Below are positions 16,578-24,893 of a stretch of DNA of 64,000 nt, one piece after another (the stretch's first letter is position 1; each line of letters begins with the position of its first letter). The notes beneath the pieces are model-generated. The model made no database searches and was not told the DNA's origin. It saw only the letters and a program-made list of their open reading frames with translations. The position numbers were made by a program, and so were the translations under genes. Source of the DNA: Arthrobacter sp. Soil762 (GTDB lineage: Bacteria > Actinomycetota > Actinomycetes > Actinomycetales > Micrococcaceae); the NCBI RefSeq assembly GCF_001428335.1, contig NZ_LMSG01000012.1:441136-505135 (forward strand). The letters run 5' to 3'.

Positions 16578-17981
16578 TTAGGGGGCAGGTGGGGAGGCGC
16601 TCAGTTCCGCTTCCAGCCGCTCAAGGTCCGCGACGACGGCGGCCCGCTTGGGCGAGCGCGCCGGCAGCAGCTTCAGGGCGGCAGTCCGGACGTCGACGTC
16701 GTCCCTTGCCTCCGGGAGGGCAGCGTACTTGAGCAGCGTCTCGGCACTGCCGTCCGTCAGGACCGCTTCGCGCATGAGCGAGGAGACCCTGTCGCGGAGG
16801 TCGATGATGCCCGGCGCGTCGGAGCGCGGCAGCACCGCGCCTCGGTAGATTTCCAGCGCAATCCGGTGGGCGCCGCGCTGCAGGCAGTTCAGCACCTGCC
16901 CGCTGTCCGGGACCAGGTCCATGGTGAGTTTGTACGGCCTGGATTCCGGGACGGCGGCCGGATTGAGCTGCTGGAGGATCTTGCGCAGCCGGACCATTTC
17001 CGCGCGGAGCGTCATCGTGGGGCCGTCGCCCGGGTAGAGCAGGACGCTGAGCTCCTCGGCGCTCAGCCCGGCGGGGTGCGTGCTGAGCAGGGCGAGGATT
17101 TCACTGTGCCGGGCGGACAGCGCCACCGTTTTGCCTTCGATGCTGAGCAACGCCTGGTCCCGGCCCAGAAGCTGGAGGCTGTTGCGGTACAGGCTGCCTT
17201 CCTTCGCGCCCCCGGCGCCTGCTCCCCCGGCAGAACCGGGCCTGGCCGCGGAACTGTTGTTCCGCCGTCGGGCCGGCCGGCTGGCAAGGATTGCCGCCAG
17301 CTGCAGCCGCTCAACACGGAGCTGCGCCTGCGCGGCAGCGACGGTCGCTTCAACGAGGGACAGCGTGTGGGGCGCCACCGCGCTGGCCTCGCCCGTGATG
17401 TCCACCACGCCCAGCAGCGCACCGGAATCCGGATCGTGGAACGGGACGGCGGTGCAGCTCCACGCGTGCACGGACCGCTGGTAATGCTCCGCCCCGGAAA
17501 TCTGGATGCCGCGGCCCAGTGCCAGGGCAGTGCCGGGAGCGCTGGTGCCCACGGTGGCCTCTGACCAGTCGGCGCCCGGCACGAACATCATGCCTTCGGC
17601 ACGGCGCTGCAGGGCCGGATCGCCTTCCACCCAGAGCAGCCGGCCCACTTCATCACCCACGGCAACGAGCAGGCCACTGTCGTGGCTGGGCTGGACCAGG
17701 AGTTTGTGGATCACGGGCATGATGCTGGCCAGGGGGTGCTGCCGGCGGTATTCCTCGAGCTCGTCGGTGTCCAGGGCAAGGGGCGCTTCGGGGTTGTCAG
17801 GGTTGGCTTTCAACCGGGCGGACCGTTGCCAGGATTCCCGGATCAGCCGCCGCAGCCCGGGCAGTTCCGGCGCGTCTGGAAACGCATGGGCGTCGAGCTG
17901 CTCATGGGCGGCCAGGGCATGACGCTGGGCCAGCGCTGGCGCTTCGCCGCCGGACGACGGCGGCAGGATCAGGTTCCTCAT
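16578..17981 (-). CDS. GAF-domain transcriptional regulator with C-terminal winged helix
   Basis: A 467-residue regulator. The N-terminal 'IRESWQRSARLKANPD' and 'LWVEGDPALQRRAEGMMFVPGADWSEATVGTSAPGTAL' region matches the GAF sensor of AcoR-type activators, including the 'VHAWSCTAVPFHDPDSGALLGVVDITG' core. The sigma-54 AAA+ domain of true AcoR is absent; after a Gly/Ala/Ser-rich linker near residue 255 comes a region ending in a winged-helix-like segment ('LSARHSEILALLSTHPAGLSAEEL', 'RAEMVRLRKIL'). GGGGAG precedes the ATG. It lies directly upstream of exaC on the same strand and probably activates that module in response to an alcohol or aldehyde. Confidence 0.8.
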   Translation of the reverse strand: MRNLILPPSSGGEAPALAQRHALAAHEQLDAHAFPDAPELPGLRRLIRESWQRSARLKANPDNPEAPLALDTDELEEYRRQHPLASIMPVIHKLLVQPSHDSGLLVAVGDEVGRLLWVEGDPALQRRAEGMMFVPGADWSEATVGTSAPGTALALGRGIQISGAEHYQRSVHAWSCTAVPFHDPDSGALLGVVDITGEASAVAPHTLSLVEATVAAAQAQLRVERLQLAAILASRPARRRNNSSAARPGSAGGAGAGGAKEGSLYRNSLQLLGRDQALLSIEGKTVALSARHSEILALLSTHPAGLSAEELSVLLYPGDGPTMTLRAEMVRLRKILQQLNPAAVPESRPYKLTMDLVPDSGQVLNCLQRGAHRIALEIYRGAVLPRSDAPGIIDLRDRVSSLMREAVLTDGSAETLLKYAALPEARDDVDVRTAALKLLPARSPKRAAVVADLERLEAELSASPPAP

Positions 17982-18046
17982 CGAACTCCCCTCGGTCCTG
18001 CCAGTCTACTGGCCGCTGGCGCGAACGCTCCAGTGCCAGCCCATTT

Positions 18047-18100
18047 GCGCGAACGGACACTTGGGGTCCCTTGGCTGGGGCCTCAAGTGTCCGTTCGCGC
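18047..18100. terminator. large hairpin after fprA, repeat family 'CACTTGAGG'
   Basis: The 17-bp arms GCGCGAACGGACACTTG and complement enclose a partly paired interior. It lies between the end of the FprA gene and the start of the GAF regulator, both on the minus strand, so it may end the fprA transcript. The same arm sequence recurs at 21738-21804, marking a repeat family rather than an ordinary terminator. Confidence 0.65.
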
Positions 18101-18121
18101 TGTTTGGTGGGTGACGCCGGG

Positions 18122-19576
18122 TCAGGCGCGGGAGATGCCGATCATTTCCTCGCGCGGGACTACTTTGATGCGTTCACGCACGACGGCGGCAGTCCCGTCG
18201 GCGCCGACCTCGCCTTCTGTCCACGCGGCGCCGAGGGCTGCTTCGTGCGCGTCCAGCTTGATCCAGCCCTCCCAGGTGGTGAACTCGATGCCGCGCTCCT
18301 GCAGGAGGTCGATGATGGCCTGCGGGTCCGGGTTCTGGGCGGGTGGCAGGGTGAGCCGGTCCTCGAGCAGGAAGCCGATGGTCTCCAGGGCGTCGCCCTT
18401 GGTGTGCCCGATCAGGCCGACCGGCCCGCGCTTGATCCAGCCGGTGGCGTAGATTCCGGGGACGGGGTTGCCATCGGCGTCGAGCACGCGGCCGCCCTCG
18501 TTCGGGATCACTCCGCGTTTGGCGTTGTACTCCAGCTCGTCCAGTGGCGAACCGTGGTAGCCGATGGCACGGTACACGGCCTGAACGGGGTAGTCCAAAA
18601 ACTCGCCCGTGCCCTTGACGTTGCCGGTGCCGTCCAGCTCCATCCGCTCAAACTTGATGCCGGCCACCCGGCCGGAGCCGCCGTCGTCGGGGTCCTGGTA
18701 GATCTCCACCGGGCTGTGCAGGAAGTGCAGGTGCAGGCGGCGGGAGGACGGCTCTTCCGCTTCGGCGTGCTCCTCCACAAGCCAGTTGGTCAGCGTGTTC
18801 ACCATGGTCTTGATCTGGTTGTTGCTGCGGATGGCGTCATCGGAGGCTTCGTCGAACTCGAAGTCCTCCGGGTACAGGACAATGTCCACGTCCTTCATGT
18901 GGCTCAGCTCGCGCAGCTCCAGCGGCGTGAACTTGACCTGGGCCGGGCCGCGGCGGCCAAAGACGTGGACGTCGGTGACCGGGGAGTTCTTCAGGCCCTG
19001 GTAGACGTTGTCCGGGATCTCGGTGGTGAGGAGTTCATCGGGGTGCTTGACCAGCATCCGGGCCACGTCCAGCGCCACGTTGCCGTTGCCGATCACGGCG
19101 ATTTCCTTGGCATCCAGCGGCCAGTCGCGGGGCACATCCGGGTGGCCGTCGTACCAGGACACAAAGTCGGCGCCGCCGAACGATCCGGCCAGGTCAATGC
19201 CAGGAATGGCCAGGTCCGCGTCCTTGATGGCGCCGGTGGAGAAGATCACGGCGTCGTAGAAGGCCCGGAAGTCATGGAGGGTGAGATCGCGGCCGTACGT
19301 GACGTTGCCCAGGAAGCGGATGTCGCCGCGGTCCAGGACCTTGTGCAGCGCGTTCACGATCCCCTTGATGCGCGGGTGGTCAGGGGCCACGCCATAGCGG
19401 ATCAGGCCGTACGGGGCGGGGTAGGCCTCAAAAAGGTCGATACTGACCTCAAAATCGCCGTCCTTGACGCCGTTGGACTTGGTCAGGATATCCGCCGCGT
19501 AAACACCTGCCGGTCCCGCACCCACAATGGCAACGCGGAGTGGACGTTTGGAGGTGGTTTCGCCTGGGTTGGACAC
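18122..19576 (-). CDS. fprA: FAD-dependent ferredoxin/NADP+ reductase, FprA type (copy 1)
   Basis: A 484-residue adrenodoxin-reductase-like flavoprotein that passes electrons between NADPH and ferredoxin. 'VAIVGAGPAGVYAADIL' binds FAD, 'IAVIGNGNVALDVARML' with 'VFGRRGPAQVKFTPLELREL' binds NADPH, and 'GIYATGWIKRGPVGLIGHTKGDA' is the C-terminal FAD segment. The GTG at 19576 is chosen because AGAAGGG lies upstream; codons further upstream (to 19645) show no conservation. A close paralogue lies at 41064. Three overlapping or adjacent AGTGCA repeats occur upstream at 19619-19636, possibly an operator. Confidence 0.92.
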   Translation of the reverse strand: MSNPGETTSKRPLRVAIVGAGPAGVYAADILTKSNGVKDGDFEVSIDLFEAYPAPYGLIRYGVAPDHPRIKGIVNALHKVLDRGDIRFLGNVTYGRDLTLHDFRAFYDAVIFSTGAIKDADLAIPGIDLAGSFGGADFVSWYDGHPDVPRDWPLDAKEIAVIGNGNVALDVARMLVKHPDELLTTEIPDNVYQGLKNSPVTDVHVFGRRGPAQVKFTPLELRELSHMKDVDIVLYPEDFEFDEASDDAIRSNNQIKTMVNTLTNWLVEEHAEAEEPSSRRLHLHFLHSPVEIYQDPDDGGSGRVAGIKFERMELDGTGNVKGTGEFLDYPVQAVYRAIGYHGSPLDELEYNAKRGVIPNEGGRVLDADGNPVPGIYATGWIKRGPVGLIGHTKGDALETIGFLLEDRLTLPPAQNPDPQAIIDLLQERGIEFTTWEGWIKLDAHEAALGAAWTEGEVGADGTAAVVRERIKVVPREEMIGISRA

Positions 19577-19656
19577 CGGGAGCCCTTCTGGAAGGAGGAT
19601 TTCGCGCCGGAGGCGCTTAGTGCAGTGCACAGTGCAGTTGCGCACAATGTCCCATT

Positions 19657-20652
19657 CTAAATGTGTTGCAGCGGCACCACTTCACCTTCCCGGTACAGCA
19701 GGGCCCGGAGCTCGGCTTCCGCGGAATCCAGGCGTTTGGGGTCGATGGTCTCGCCAGCGGCAAAGTGGTCCAGCAACCGGGGATCAACATAGCTTTTGCG
19801 GGCGATCGACGGCGTGTTCCCCAGCACCGCAGCGGCCGCCAGCATGGCCACGCTGATGGCGCCCTTCCGCGCGGCAATGGTCGGTTGCGGGCCGCTGCGC
19901 GCCAGGCTGACGGCGGCGGCCACCGTCCCGTGCAGCGTGCGGAAGTCCTTGGCGGTGAAGTCCAGGCCAGTCCGCTCCTTGACGTAGGCATTGATGTCCG
20001 CGCTGGTGACCGGCCGCCAGGTCCGGCCCTCCTTGAACGCCAGGAACCTGGCGTTTCCACCGCGGCGCTTGAGCGTCCGCACCAGGGCGGCGAGGTCGGC
20101 GTCGTGGATTTCCGACTCCCAGTCCTTGCCGCTCTTGGCCGGAAACTTCAGCTCGAGGCACTCCTTCCGGACGTGCACATGCGCACACAGGAGCGTGGCC
20201 AGGCCTCGGCTGCCGTTCTCGTTGGTGTACCGCTCGGACCCCACCCGCAGGGACCCGCTGTCCAGCATCCGGAAGGCCGCCGCCAGGACGCGTTCGCGGC
20301 TGGGACCGTCGCTGCGCAGGTCCAGGGTGACCAGCCGGCGGGCGGTGGGCAGCGACTCCGCCAGCTGCAGGGCGCGGTCGAACTTCACGCGGTCTTTCCG
20401 CTCCCGCCAGGCGGGGTGGTAGATGTACTGCCGCCGGCCCATCGCATCCAGGCCCGTCGCCTGGATGTGCCCGTTGTCGAATGGCGCAATCCAGACGTCC
20501 GTCCAGGCCGGCGGGATGCCGATGCTTTCCAACCGGTCCCGGACCGGCCCCGGCGGCAGTGTGGAGCCGTCCAGGTCCCGGTAGCTGAAGCCCGTCCCGG
20601 CGGGCACGCGACGGTAGCCGCGGCCGTTGGCGTTGCTGCGGCGGAGCCTCAC
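19657..20652 (-). CDS. DNA topoisomerase IB, poxvirus-like
   Basis: A 331-residue type IB topoisomerase that relaxes supercoils by a transient 3'-phosphotyrosine. It resembles the small vaccinia-type enzymes: 'GFSYRDLDGSTL' in the N-terminal domain, 'RPVTSADINAYVKERTGLDFTAKDFRTLHGTV' in the catalytic domain, and the active-site tyrosine in 'IARKSYVDPRLL'. It starts at a GTG with only a weak ribosome site. Such enzymes are common in actinobacteria and environmental bacteria and non-essential; their job may be in repair or recombination. It is divergent from the RarD-type permease. Confidence 0.92.
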   Translation of the reverse strand: MRLRRSNANGRGYRRVPAGTGFSYRDLDGSTLPPGPVRDRLESIGIPPAWTDVWIAPFDNGHIQATGLDAMGRRQYIYHPAWRERKDRVKFDRALQLAESLPTARRLVTLDLRSDGPSRERVLAAAFRMLDSGSLRVGSERYTNENGSRGLATLLCAHVHVRKECLELKFPAKSGKDWESEIHDADLAALVRTLKRRGGNARFLAFKEGRTWRPVTSADINAYVKERTGLDFTAKDFRTLHGTVAAAVSLARSGPQPTIAARKGAISVAMLAAAAVLGNTPSIARKSYVDPRLLDHFAAGETIDPKRLDSAEAELRALLYREGEVVPLQHI

Positions 20653-20745
20653 GGGACGGCAACCTGCGGGGTCTTCGGTTCCATGAAGGACAGCGTACTT
20701 AGTCTTGACTGGAATACGCGTCCAGCAACTGGTGTTAATGGTTAG

Positions 20746-21732
20746 GTGCCTACGCCCCCTGAAACCACCTCCTTACCCACAACCGCCGTTACCGCGCCAG
20801 CAGGCCTCAAGGCTGTGGACAAGGAGACGACGGCGGGAGTCCTGTTCGGTTTCGGCGCGTACGGGTTGTGGGGGCTGCTCCCCCTGTACTTCTTCGCGCT
20901 GATGCCCGCCGGTGCGGTGGAGATCGTGGCCAACCGCGTGGTGTGGTCCCTGATTTTCTGCGTCCTCCTGATCACGGTCACCCGGTCCTGGCGTGCGCTG
21001 GCCGCAGCGTTCCGCGACCGTTCGGTGTTCGGCACCCTCGCCATCGCGGCCGCACTCATTGCCGTGAACTGGCTGACCTATACCTACGGCGTCACCACCG
21101 GCCAGGCCGTCGAAGCAGCCCTGGGCTACTTCATCAACCCCCTGGTCTCGGTCCTCCTGGGTGTGTTCGTCCTGAAGGAAAGGCTGCGCCCCCTCCAGTG
21201 GGCCGCCGTCGGAATCGGGTTTGTGGCAGTAGGCGTGCTGACCGTGAGCTACGGCAAACTGCCCTGGATCGCCCTGACCCTGGCCTTCAGCTTCGGGCTG
21301 TACGGGTTCGTGAAGAAGCGCGTTGGGCCGAAGGTGGACGCGGTGACCAGCCTCAGCGTGGAGACCATTGTGCTGGCACCGATCGCGGCGGCCACCATGG
21401 TGTTCCTCGGCGTCAGCGGCTCGGCCACCCTGGCCAGCCAGGGCCCCGGGCACTTCTGGCTCCTGGTGGCCTCGGGCGTGATCACCGCGGTGCCGCTGCT
21501 GTTCTTCGGCGCCTCGGCCCGCCGGCTGCCCATGACCACCATCGGGCTGCTGCAGTACGTCGCCCCGCTCCTGCAGTTCATCGTGGCGCTGGTGGTGTTC
21601 CAGGAAGCCATGACCGCCAGCCGCTGGATCGGCTTCGGCGTGGTGTGGCTGGCGCTGCTGGTGCTGACCGTCGACATGCTGCGGATGGCAGGCAAGAACT
21701 CGAGGGCAAGAAAGCGGGCCCGCACCTCATAA
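20746..21732 (+). CDS. rarD: EamA/RarD-family permease
   Basis: A 328-residue inner-membrane permease of the drug/metabolite transporter superfamily with about ten helices. The first helix 'GVLFGFGAYGLWGLLPLYF' is diagnostic of the RarD subgroup, and 'EAALGYFINPLVSVLLGVFVLKERL' and 'GLLQYVAPLLQFIVALVVFQE' are the paired EamA repeats. The chosen GTG at 20746 has GTTAAT ending six bases upstream, consistent with a leaderless mRNA, though no good -35 is seen. RarD was named from chloramphenicol resistance; its true substrate is unknown. Confidence 0.88.
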   Translation: MPTPPETTSLPTTAVTAPAGLKAVDKETTAGVLFGFGAYGLWGLLPLYFFALMPAGAVEIVANRVVWSLIFCVLLITVTRSWRALAAAFRDRSVFGTLAIAAALIAVNWLTYTYGVTTGQAVEAALGYFINPLVSVLLGVFVLKERLRPLQWAAVGIGFVAVGVLTVSYGKLPWIALTLAFSFGLYGFVKKRVGPKVDAVTSLSVETIVLAPIAAATMVFLGVSGSATLASQGPGHFWLLVASGVITAVPLLFFGASARRLPMTTIGLLQYVAPLLQFIVALVVFQEAMTASRWIGFGVVWLALLVLTVDMLRMAGKNSRARKRARTS

Positions 21733-21737
21733 AACGA

Positions 21738-21804
21738 GCGCGAACGAACGAACACTTGAGGCCCTGGAAACGTGAGTTTCCAGGGCCTCAAGTGTTGTTC
21801 GCGC
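21738..21804. terminator. very strong hairpin between rarD and gabT, repeat family 'CACTTGAGG'
   Basis: A perfect 21-bp stem (arms 21751-21771 and 21776-21796) closes a GTGA loop and is flanked by GCGCGAAC and GTTCGCGC, which pair outside it. It sits between convergent genes and should terminate both. Its outer sequence matches the hairpin at 18047-18100. Confidence 0.8.
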
Positions 21805-21840
21805 CGTTGCGAGGGGGCGCTAACTCTGTGTGGCGGCGTC

Positions 21841-23211
21841 CTAGGCGTTGGCCTTGATGGCCGCGGCCAGGACGTCCAGGCCGTCGTTCAGCAGGTCGTC
21901 AGTGATAACCAGCGGGGGCAGCAGGCGGATGACGTTGCCGTAGGTGCCGCAGGTGAGGATGATGACACCCTCCTTGAGGCAGGCAGCCGCTACGGCCTTG
22001 GTCAGCTCGGGGTTGGGTTCCTTGGAGCCGGCCTGGACCAGTTCGACGGCCAGCATCGCGCCGCGGCCGCGGATGTCACCGATCACGGACTTCCCGGCGC
22101 CGGCCAGTTCGGCCTGCAGTTCCTGCAGGCGTCCCGTGGCGAGCTGCTCGATGTGGCGGGCGCGTCCGGCGAGGTTGTATTCCTCCATGGACCCGATCGC
22201 GGCCAGCGCGGCGGCGCACGCCACCGGGTTGCCGCCGTAGGTGCCGCCCAGGCCGCCCGGGTGGACGGCGTCGAGCAGGTCCGCGCGGCCAGTGATCGCG
22301 GACAGCGGCATGCCGCCGGCAATGCCCTTGGCCATGGTGATGATGTCCGGGACAACGCCCTCGTGGTCCACCGCGAACCATTCGCCGGTGCGGCAGAAGC
22401 CGGACTGGACTTCGTCGGCGATGAACACAACGCCGTTGGCCTTGGCCCAGGCGGCCAGCGCGGGGAGGAAGCCCTCGGCGGGGACGATGAAGCCACCCTC
22501 GCCCTGGATGGGTTCGATGATGACCGCGGCAACCTGGTCGCCGCCGATCTGCTTTTCGATCATGGTGATGGCGCGCTTGGCGGCCTCGGCACCGGTGATC
22601 GAGAGGTTCTCCTCGCGGTACGGGTAGCTCATGGGCATGCGGTAGACCTCGGGCGCGAACGGGCCGAAGTTGGTCTTGTACGGCATGGCCTTGGCGGTCA
22701 GCGCCATGGTCAGGTTGGTACGGCCGTGGTAAGCGTGGTCAAAGGCGACGACGGCGTCACGCCCGGTGGCGAGGCGGGCCACCTTGACGGCGTTCTCCAC
22801 TGCCTCGGCGCCGGAGTTGAACAGCACGGTCCGCTTCTCGTGGCCGCCCGGGGTCAGGCGGTTGAGCTGCTCGGCGAGTGCCACGTAGCTTTCGTACGGG
22901 GTGACCATAAAGCAGGTGTGGGTGAAGTGCTCCACGGCTTCCTTCACGGCCCCGACGACGGCGGGATCGGACGCGCCGACGCTGGTCACCGCGATGCCCG
23001 AGCCGAGGTCGATGAAGGAGTTGCCGTCGACGTCGTGGATGATGCCGCCGTCGGCGTCCGCAACGTAGACCGGAACGGCGGACGCGACACCGGCGGCGAC
23101 CACTGCCTTGCGGCGCTCGGTCAAAGCGATGGACTTGGGGCCCGGGAAGTCGGCCTGGACACGGCGCTTTTGTTCCAGGCGGAAGGTGATTTCACTTGCT
23201 GTGGTGCTCAT
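21841..23211 (-). CDS. gabT: 4-aminobutyrate-2-oxoglutarate transaminase
   Basis: A 456-residue class III PLP aminotransferase. The PLP lysine is Lys295 in 'ITMAKGIAGGMPL', the cofactor-nitrogen aspartate is Asp266 in 'VFIADEVQSGF', and 'FNSGAEAVENAVKVAR' contacts the phosphate. The product removes the amino group of GABA to give succinate semialdehyde. AGAAGA precedes the ATG. It lies downstream of an aminobutyraldehyde dehydrogenase on the same strand, which makes GABA from putrescine-derived aldehyde, so the two form a putrescine/GABA degradation unit. 5-aminovalerate is a likely alternative substrate. Confidence 0.94.
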   Translation of the reverse strand: MSTTASEITFRLEQKRRVQADFPGPKSIALTERRKAVVAAGVASAVPVYVADADGGIIHDVDGNSFIDLGSGIAVTSVGASDPAVVGAVKEAVEHFTHTCFMVTPYESYVALAEQLNRLTPGGHEKRTVLFNSGAEAVENAVKVARLATGRDAVVAFDHAYHGRTNLTMALTAKAMPYKTNFGPFAPEVYRMPMSYPYREENLSITGAEAAKRAITMIEKQIGGDQVAAVIIEPIQGEGGFIVPAEGFLPALAAWAKANGVVFIADEVQSGFCRTGEWFAVDHEGVVPDIITMAKGIAGGMPLSAITGRADLLDAVHPGGLGGTYGGNPVACAAALAAIGSMEEYNLAGRARHIEQLATGRLQELQAELAGAGKSVIGDIRGRGAMLAVELVQAGSKEPNPELTKAVAAACLKEGVIILTCGTYGNVIRLLPPLVITDDLLNDGLDVLAAAIKANA

Positions 23212-23229
23212 GGGGTCTTCTTTCTGCGT

Positions 23230-23296
23230 GGCGGGGTCTCGACAGGCTCGACCACCGGAACTCTTGATGCGGGGCGGGGTCTCGACAGACCACCGG
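23230..23296. repeat. two GGGTCTCGACAG...ACCACCGG repeats
   Basis: GGCGGGGTCTCGACAG-gctcg-ACCACCGG at 23230-23258 is followed by a copy lacking the central five bases at 23273-23296. This belongs to a dispersed REP-like family; related stretches lie inside ssuC (about 46593-46637) and cysH (about 53079-53103), where they are translated. Confidence 0.7.
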
Positions 23297-23304
23297 GAGA
23301 GTTG

Positions 23305-24735
23305 CTAGGCGTCGAGTGCGCTCATGACATGCTTGATGCGGGTGTAGTCCTCGACGCCGTACATGGAGAGGTCCTTGCCGTAGCCGGACTGCTTGAAGCC
23401 GCCGTGGGGCATTTCGGCGGTGAGCAGGATGTGGGTGTTGATCCAGACGGCGCCGAAGTCCAGGTCCCGGCTCATCCGCATGGCGGTGCCGTGGTCCGAC
23501 GTCCAGACGCTGGAGGCGAGGGCGTATTCGACGTCGTTCGCCAGCTCGAGCGCCTCCGCCTCGGAGGAGAACTTCTGCACCGTGATGACCGGGCCGAAGG
23601 TTTCCTTCTGGACGATGTCGTCCGTCTGCTTGGCGCCGGTGACGATGGTGGGTTCGAAGAAGAAGCCCTTGTCCCCGGCGCGGTGGCCTCCGGTGACAAC
23701 CTTGCAGTTTTCCGGGAGGTGCTCCACCACGGAGGTGACGGCGTTGAAGTGGTTCACGTTGTTCAGCGGGCCGAAGTAGTTCTCTTCGTCGTTCTGCGAG
23801 CCGGTGTGCAGGGTCTTGGTGTGTTCCACCATGGCTGCCACGACGTCGTCGTGGACTGAGTCCTCCACCAGCACGCGCGTGATGGCGGTGCAGTCCTGGC
23901 CGGCGTTGAAGAAAGCGAACTCGGCGATGGCCGCGGCGCTCTTCTTGATGTCGGCGTCCTTGAACACAATGGCCGGGGCCTTGCCGCCGAGTTCCAGGTG
24001 GGCGCGCTTGAGGCCCTTCGCAGCTCCGGAGGCCACGGCGATGCCGGCCCGGACGGAACCCGTGATGGAGACCAGGCCGGGGACCCGGTGTTCCACCATC
24101 ATGGCGCCGGTTTCGCCGGTTCCCAGCACGACGTTCAGCACGCCGGCGGGCAGGATGTCGCCGGCCAGGCGGGCCAGCACCAGGGTGGATTCGGGGGTGG
24201 TGTCGGAGGGCTTGAGGACCACGGTGTTGCCGGCCGCGAGCGCGGGGCCGATCTTCCAGATGGCCATCAGGAACGGGTAGTTCCAGGGCGCAACCTGGGC
24301 CACCACACCGATGGGTTCGCGGCGCACGTAGGAGGTGTGGCCTTCGAAGTACTCGCCCGCGGACTTGCCTTCCAAGATGCGTGCGGCACCGGCGAAGAAG
24401 CGGAGCTGGTCGGCGCCGGCGGCAATTTCCTCGGAGGCAATCAGGGAGCGGACCTGCCCGGTGTTGCGGTGCTGGGCCTCGACAAGTTCGTCGCTGTTGG
24501 CTTCAACGGCGTCCGCCAGCTTGAGCAGCATCAGCTGGCGCTGCCCGGGGGTGACGTGCTTCCAGGTCTTGAAGGCGTCCTTGGCCGCGGTCATGGCGGC
24601 GTCGACGTCGGCCTGGATGGAAACGGGAGACTGCGCCACTACCTCGCCGTTAGTGGGATTAACGATGTCCAGCAGGGCGGTGCCCGCGGGCGTAACGAAC
24701 TCACCATTGATGAAGTTCTGCAAGGTTTGGACCAC
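23305..24735 (-). CDS. patD: gamma-aminobutyraldehyde dehydrogenase
   Basis: A 476-residue NAD-dependent aldehyde dehydrogenase of the PatD/YdcW and betaine-aldehyde group. The catalytic residues are Glu248 ('HLELGGKAPA') and Cys282 ('NAGQDCTAITRV'), and the 'APWNYPFLMAIWK' motif is typical. The GTG at 24735 is chosen because AAAGAGG lies nine bases upstream; a TTG at 24744 directly abuts that site and is less likely. It should oxidise 4-aminobutyraldehyde to GABA, the substrate of the GabT gene 93 bases downstream. A PucR-type regulator is divergent from it. Confidence 0.88.
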   Translation of the reverse strand: MVQTLQNFINGEFVTPAGTALLDIVNPTNGEVVAQSPVSIQADVDAAMTAAKDAFKTWKHVTPGQRQLMLLKLADAVEANSDELVEAQHRNTGQVRSLIASEEIAAGADQLRFFAGAARILEGKSAGEYFEGHTSYVRREPIGVVAQVAPWNYPFLMAIWKIGPALAAGNTVVLKPSDTTPESTLVLARLAGDILPAGVLNVVLGTGETGAMMVEHRVPGLVSITGSVRAGIAVASGAAKGLKRAHLELGGKAPAIVFKDADIKKSAAAIAEFAFFNAGQDCTAITRVLVEDSVHDDVVAAMVEHTKTLHTGSQNDEENYFGPLNNVNHFNAVTSVVEHLPENCKVVTGGHRAGDKGFFFEPTIVTGAKQTDDIVQKETFGPVITVQKFSSEAEALELANDVEYALASSVWTSDHGTAMRMSRDLDFGAVWINTHILLTAEMPHGGFKQSGYGKDLSMYGVEDYTRIKHVMSALDA

Positions 24736-24893
24736 GGTGTACAACCTCTTTCATAAAGGAACATCAGCTGCGAAGCGGATGGTTGCGACTGCCTTGAGCC
24801 TATGCCAGCACCTTCCCCCCGGGGAATAGCCACCTGCACACCCTTGGCCGCAATGTTTAGTGCGGTTGACCAGCGTCCGTCTATCCTTGAGCC
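24736..24893. promoter_or_regulatory. divergent control region with TTCCCC/GGGGAA palindrome
   Basis: This region separates patD (leftward) from the PucR-type gene (rightward). TTCCCC-CC-GGGGAA at 24813-24826 is an inverted repeat that could bind the regulator. TATCCT at 24882-24887 ends six bases before the regulator's ATG, suggesting a leaderless start; no convincing -35 was found. Confidence 0.45.

Noticed and set aside
18071..19660. A 529-codon open frame on the plus strand, with a similar one at 41025-42524
   Set aside because: Both are antisense to the two fprA copies. Their mutual similarity simply mirrors the paralogy of the real genes.
21772..23859. A 695-codon open frame on the plus strand
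   Set aside because: Antisense to gabT and patD, both of which have intact catalytic motifs.
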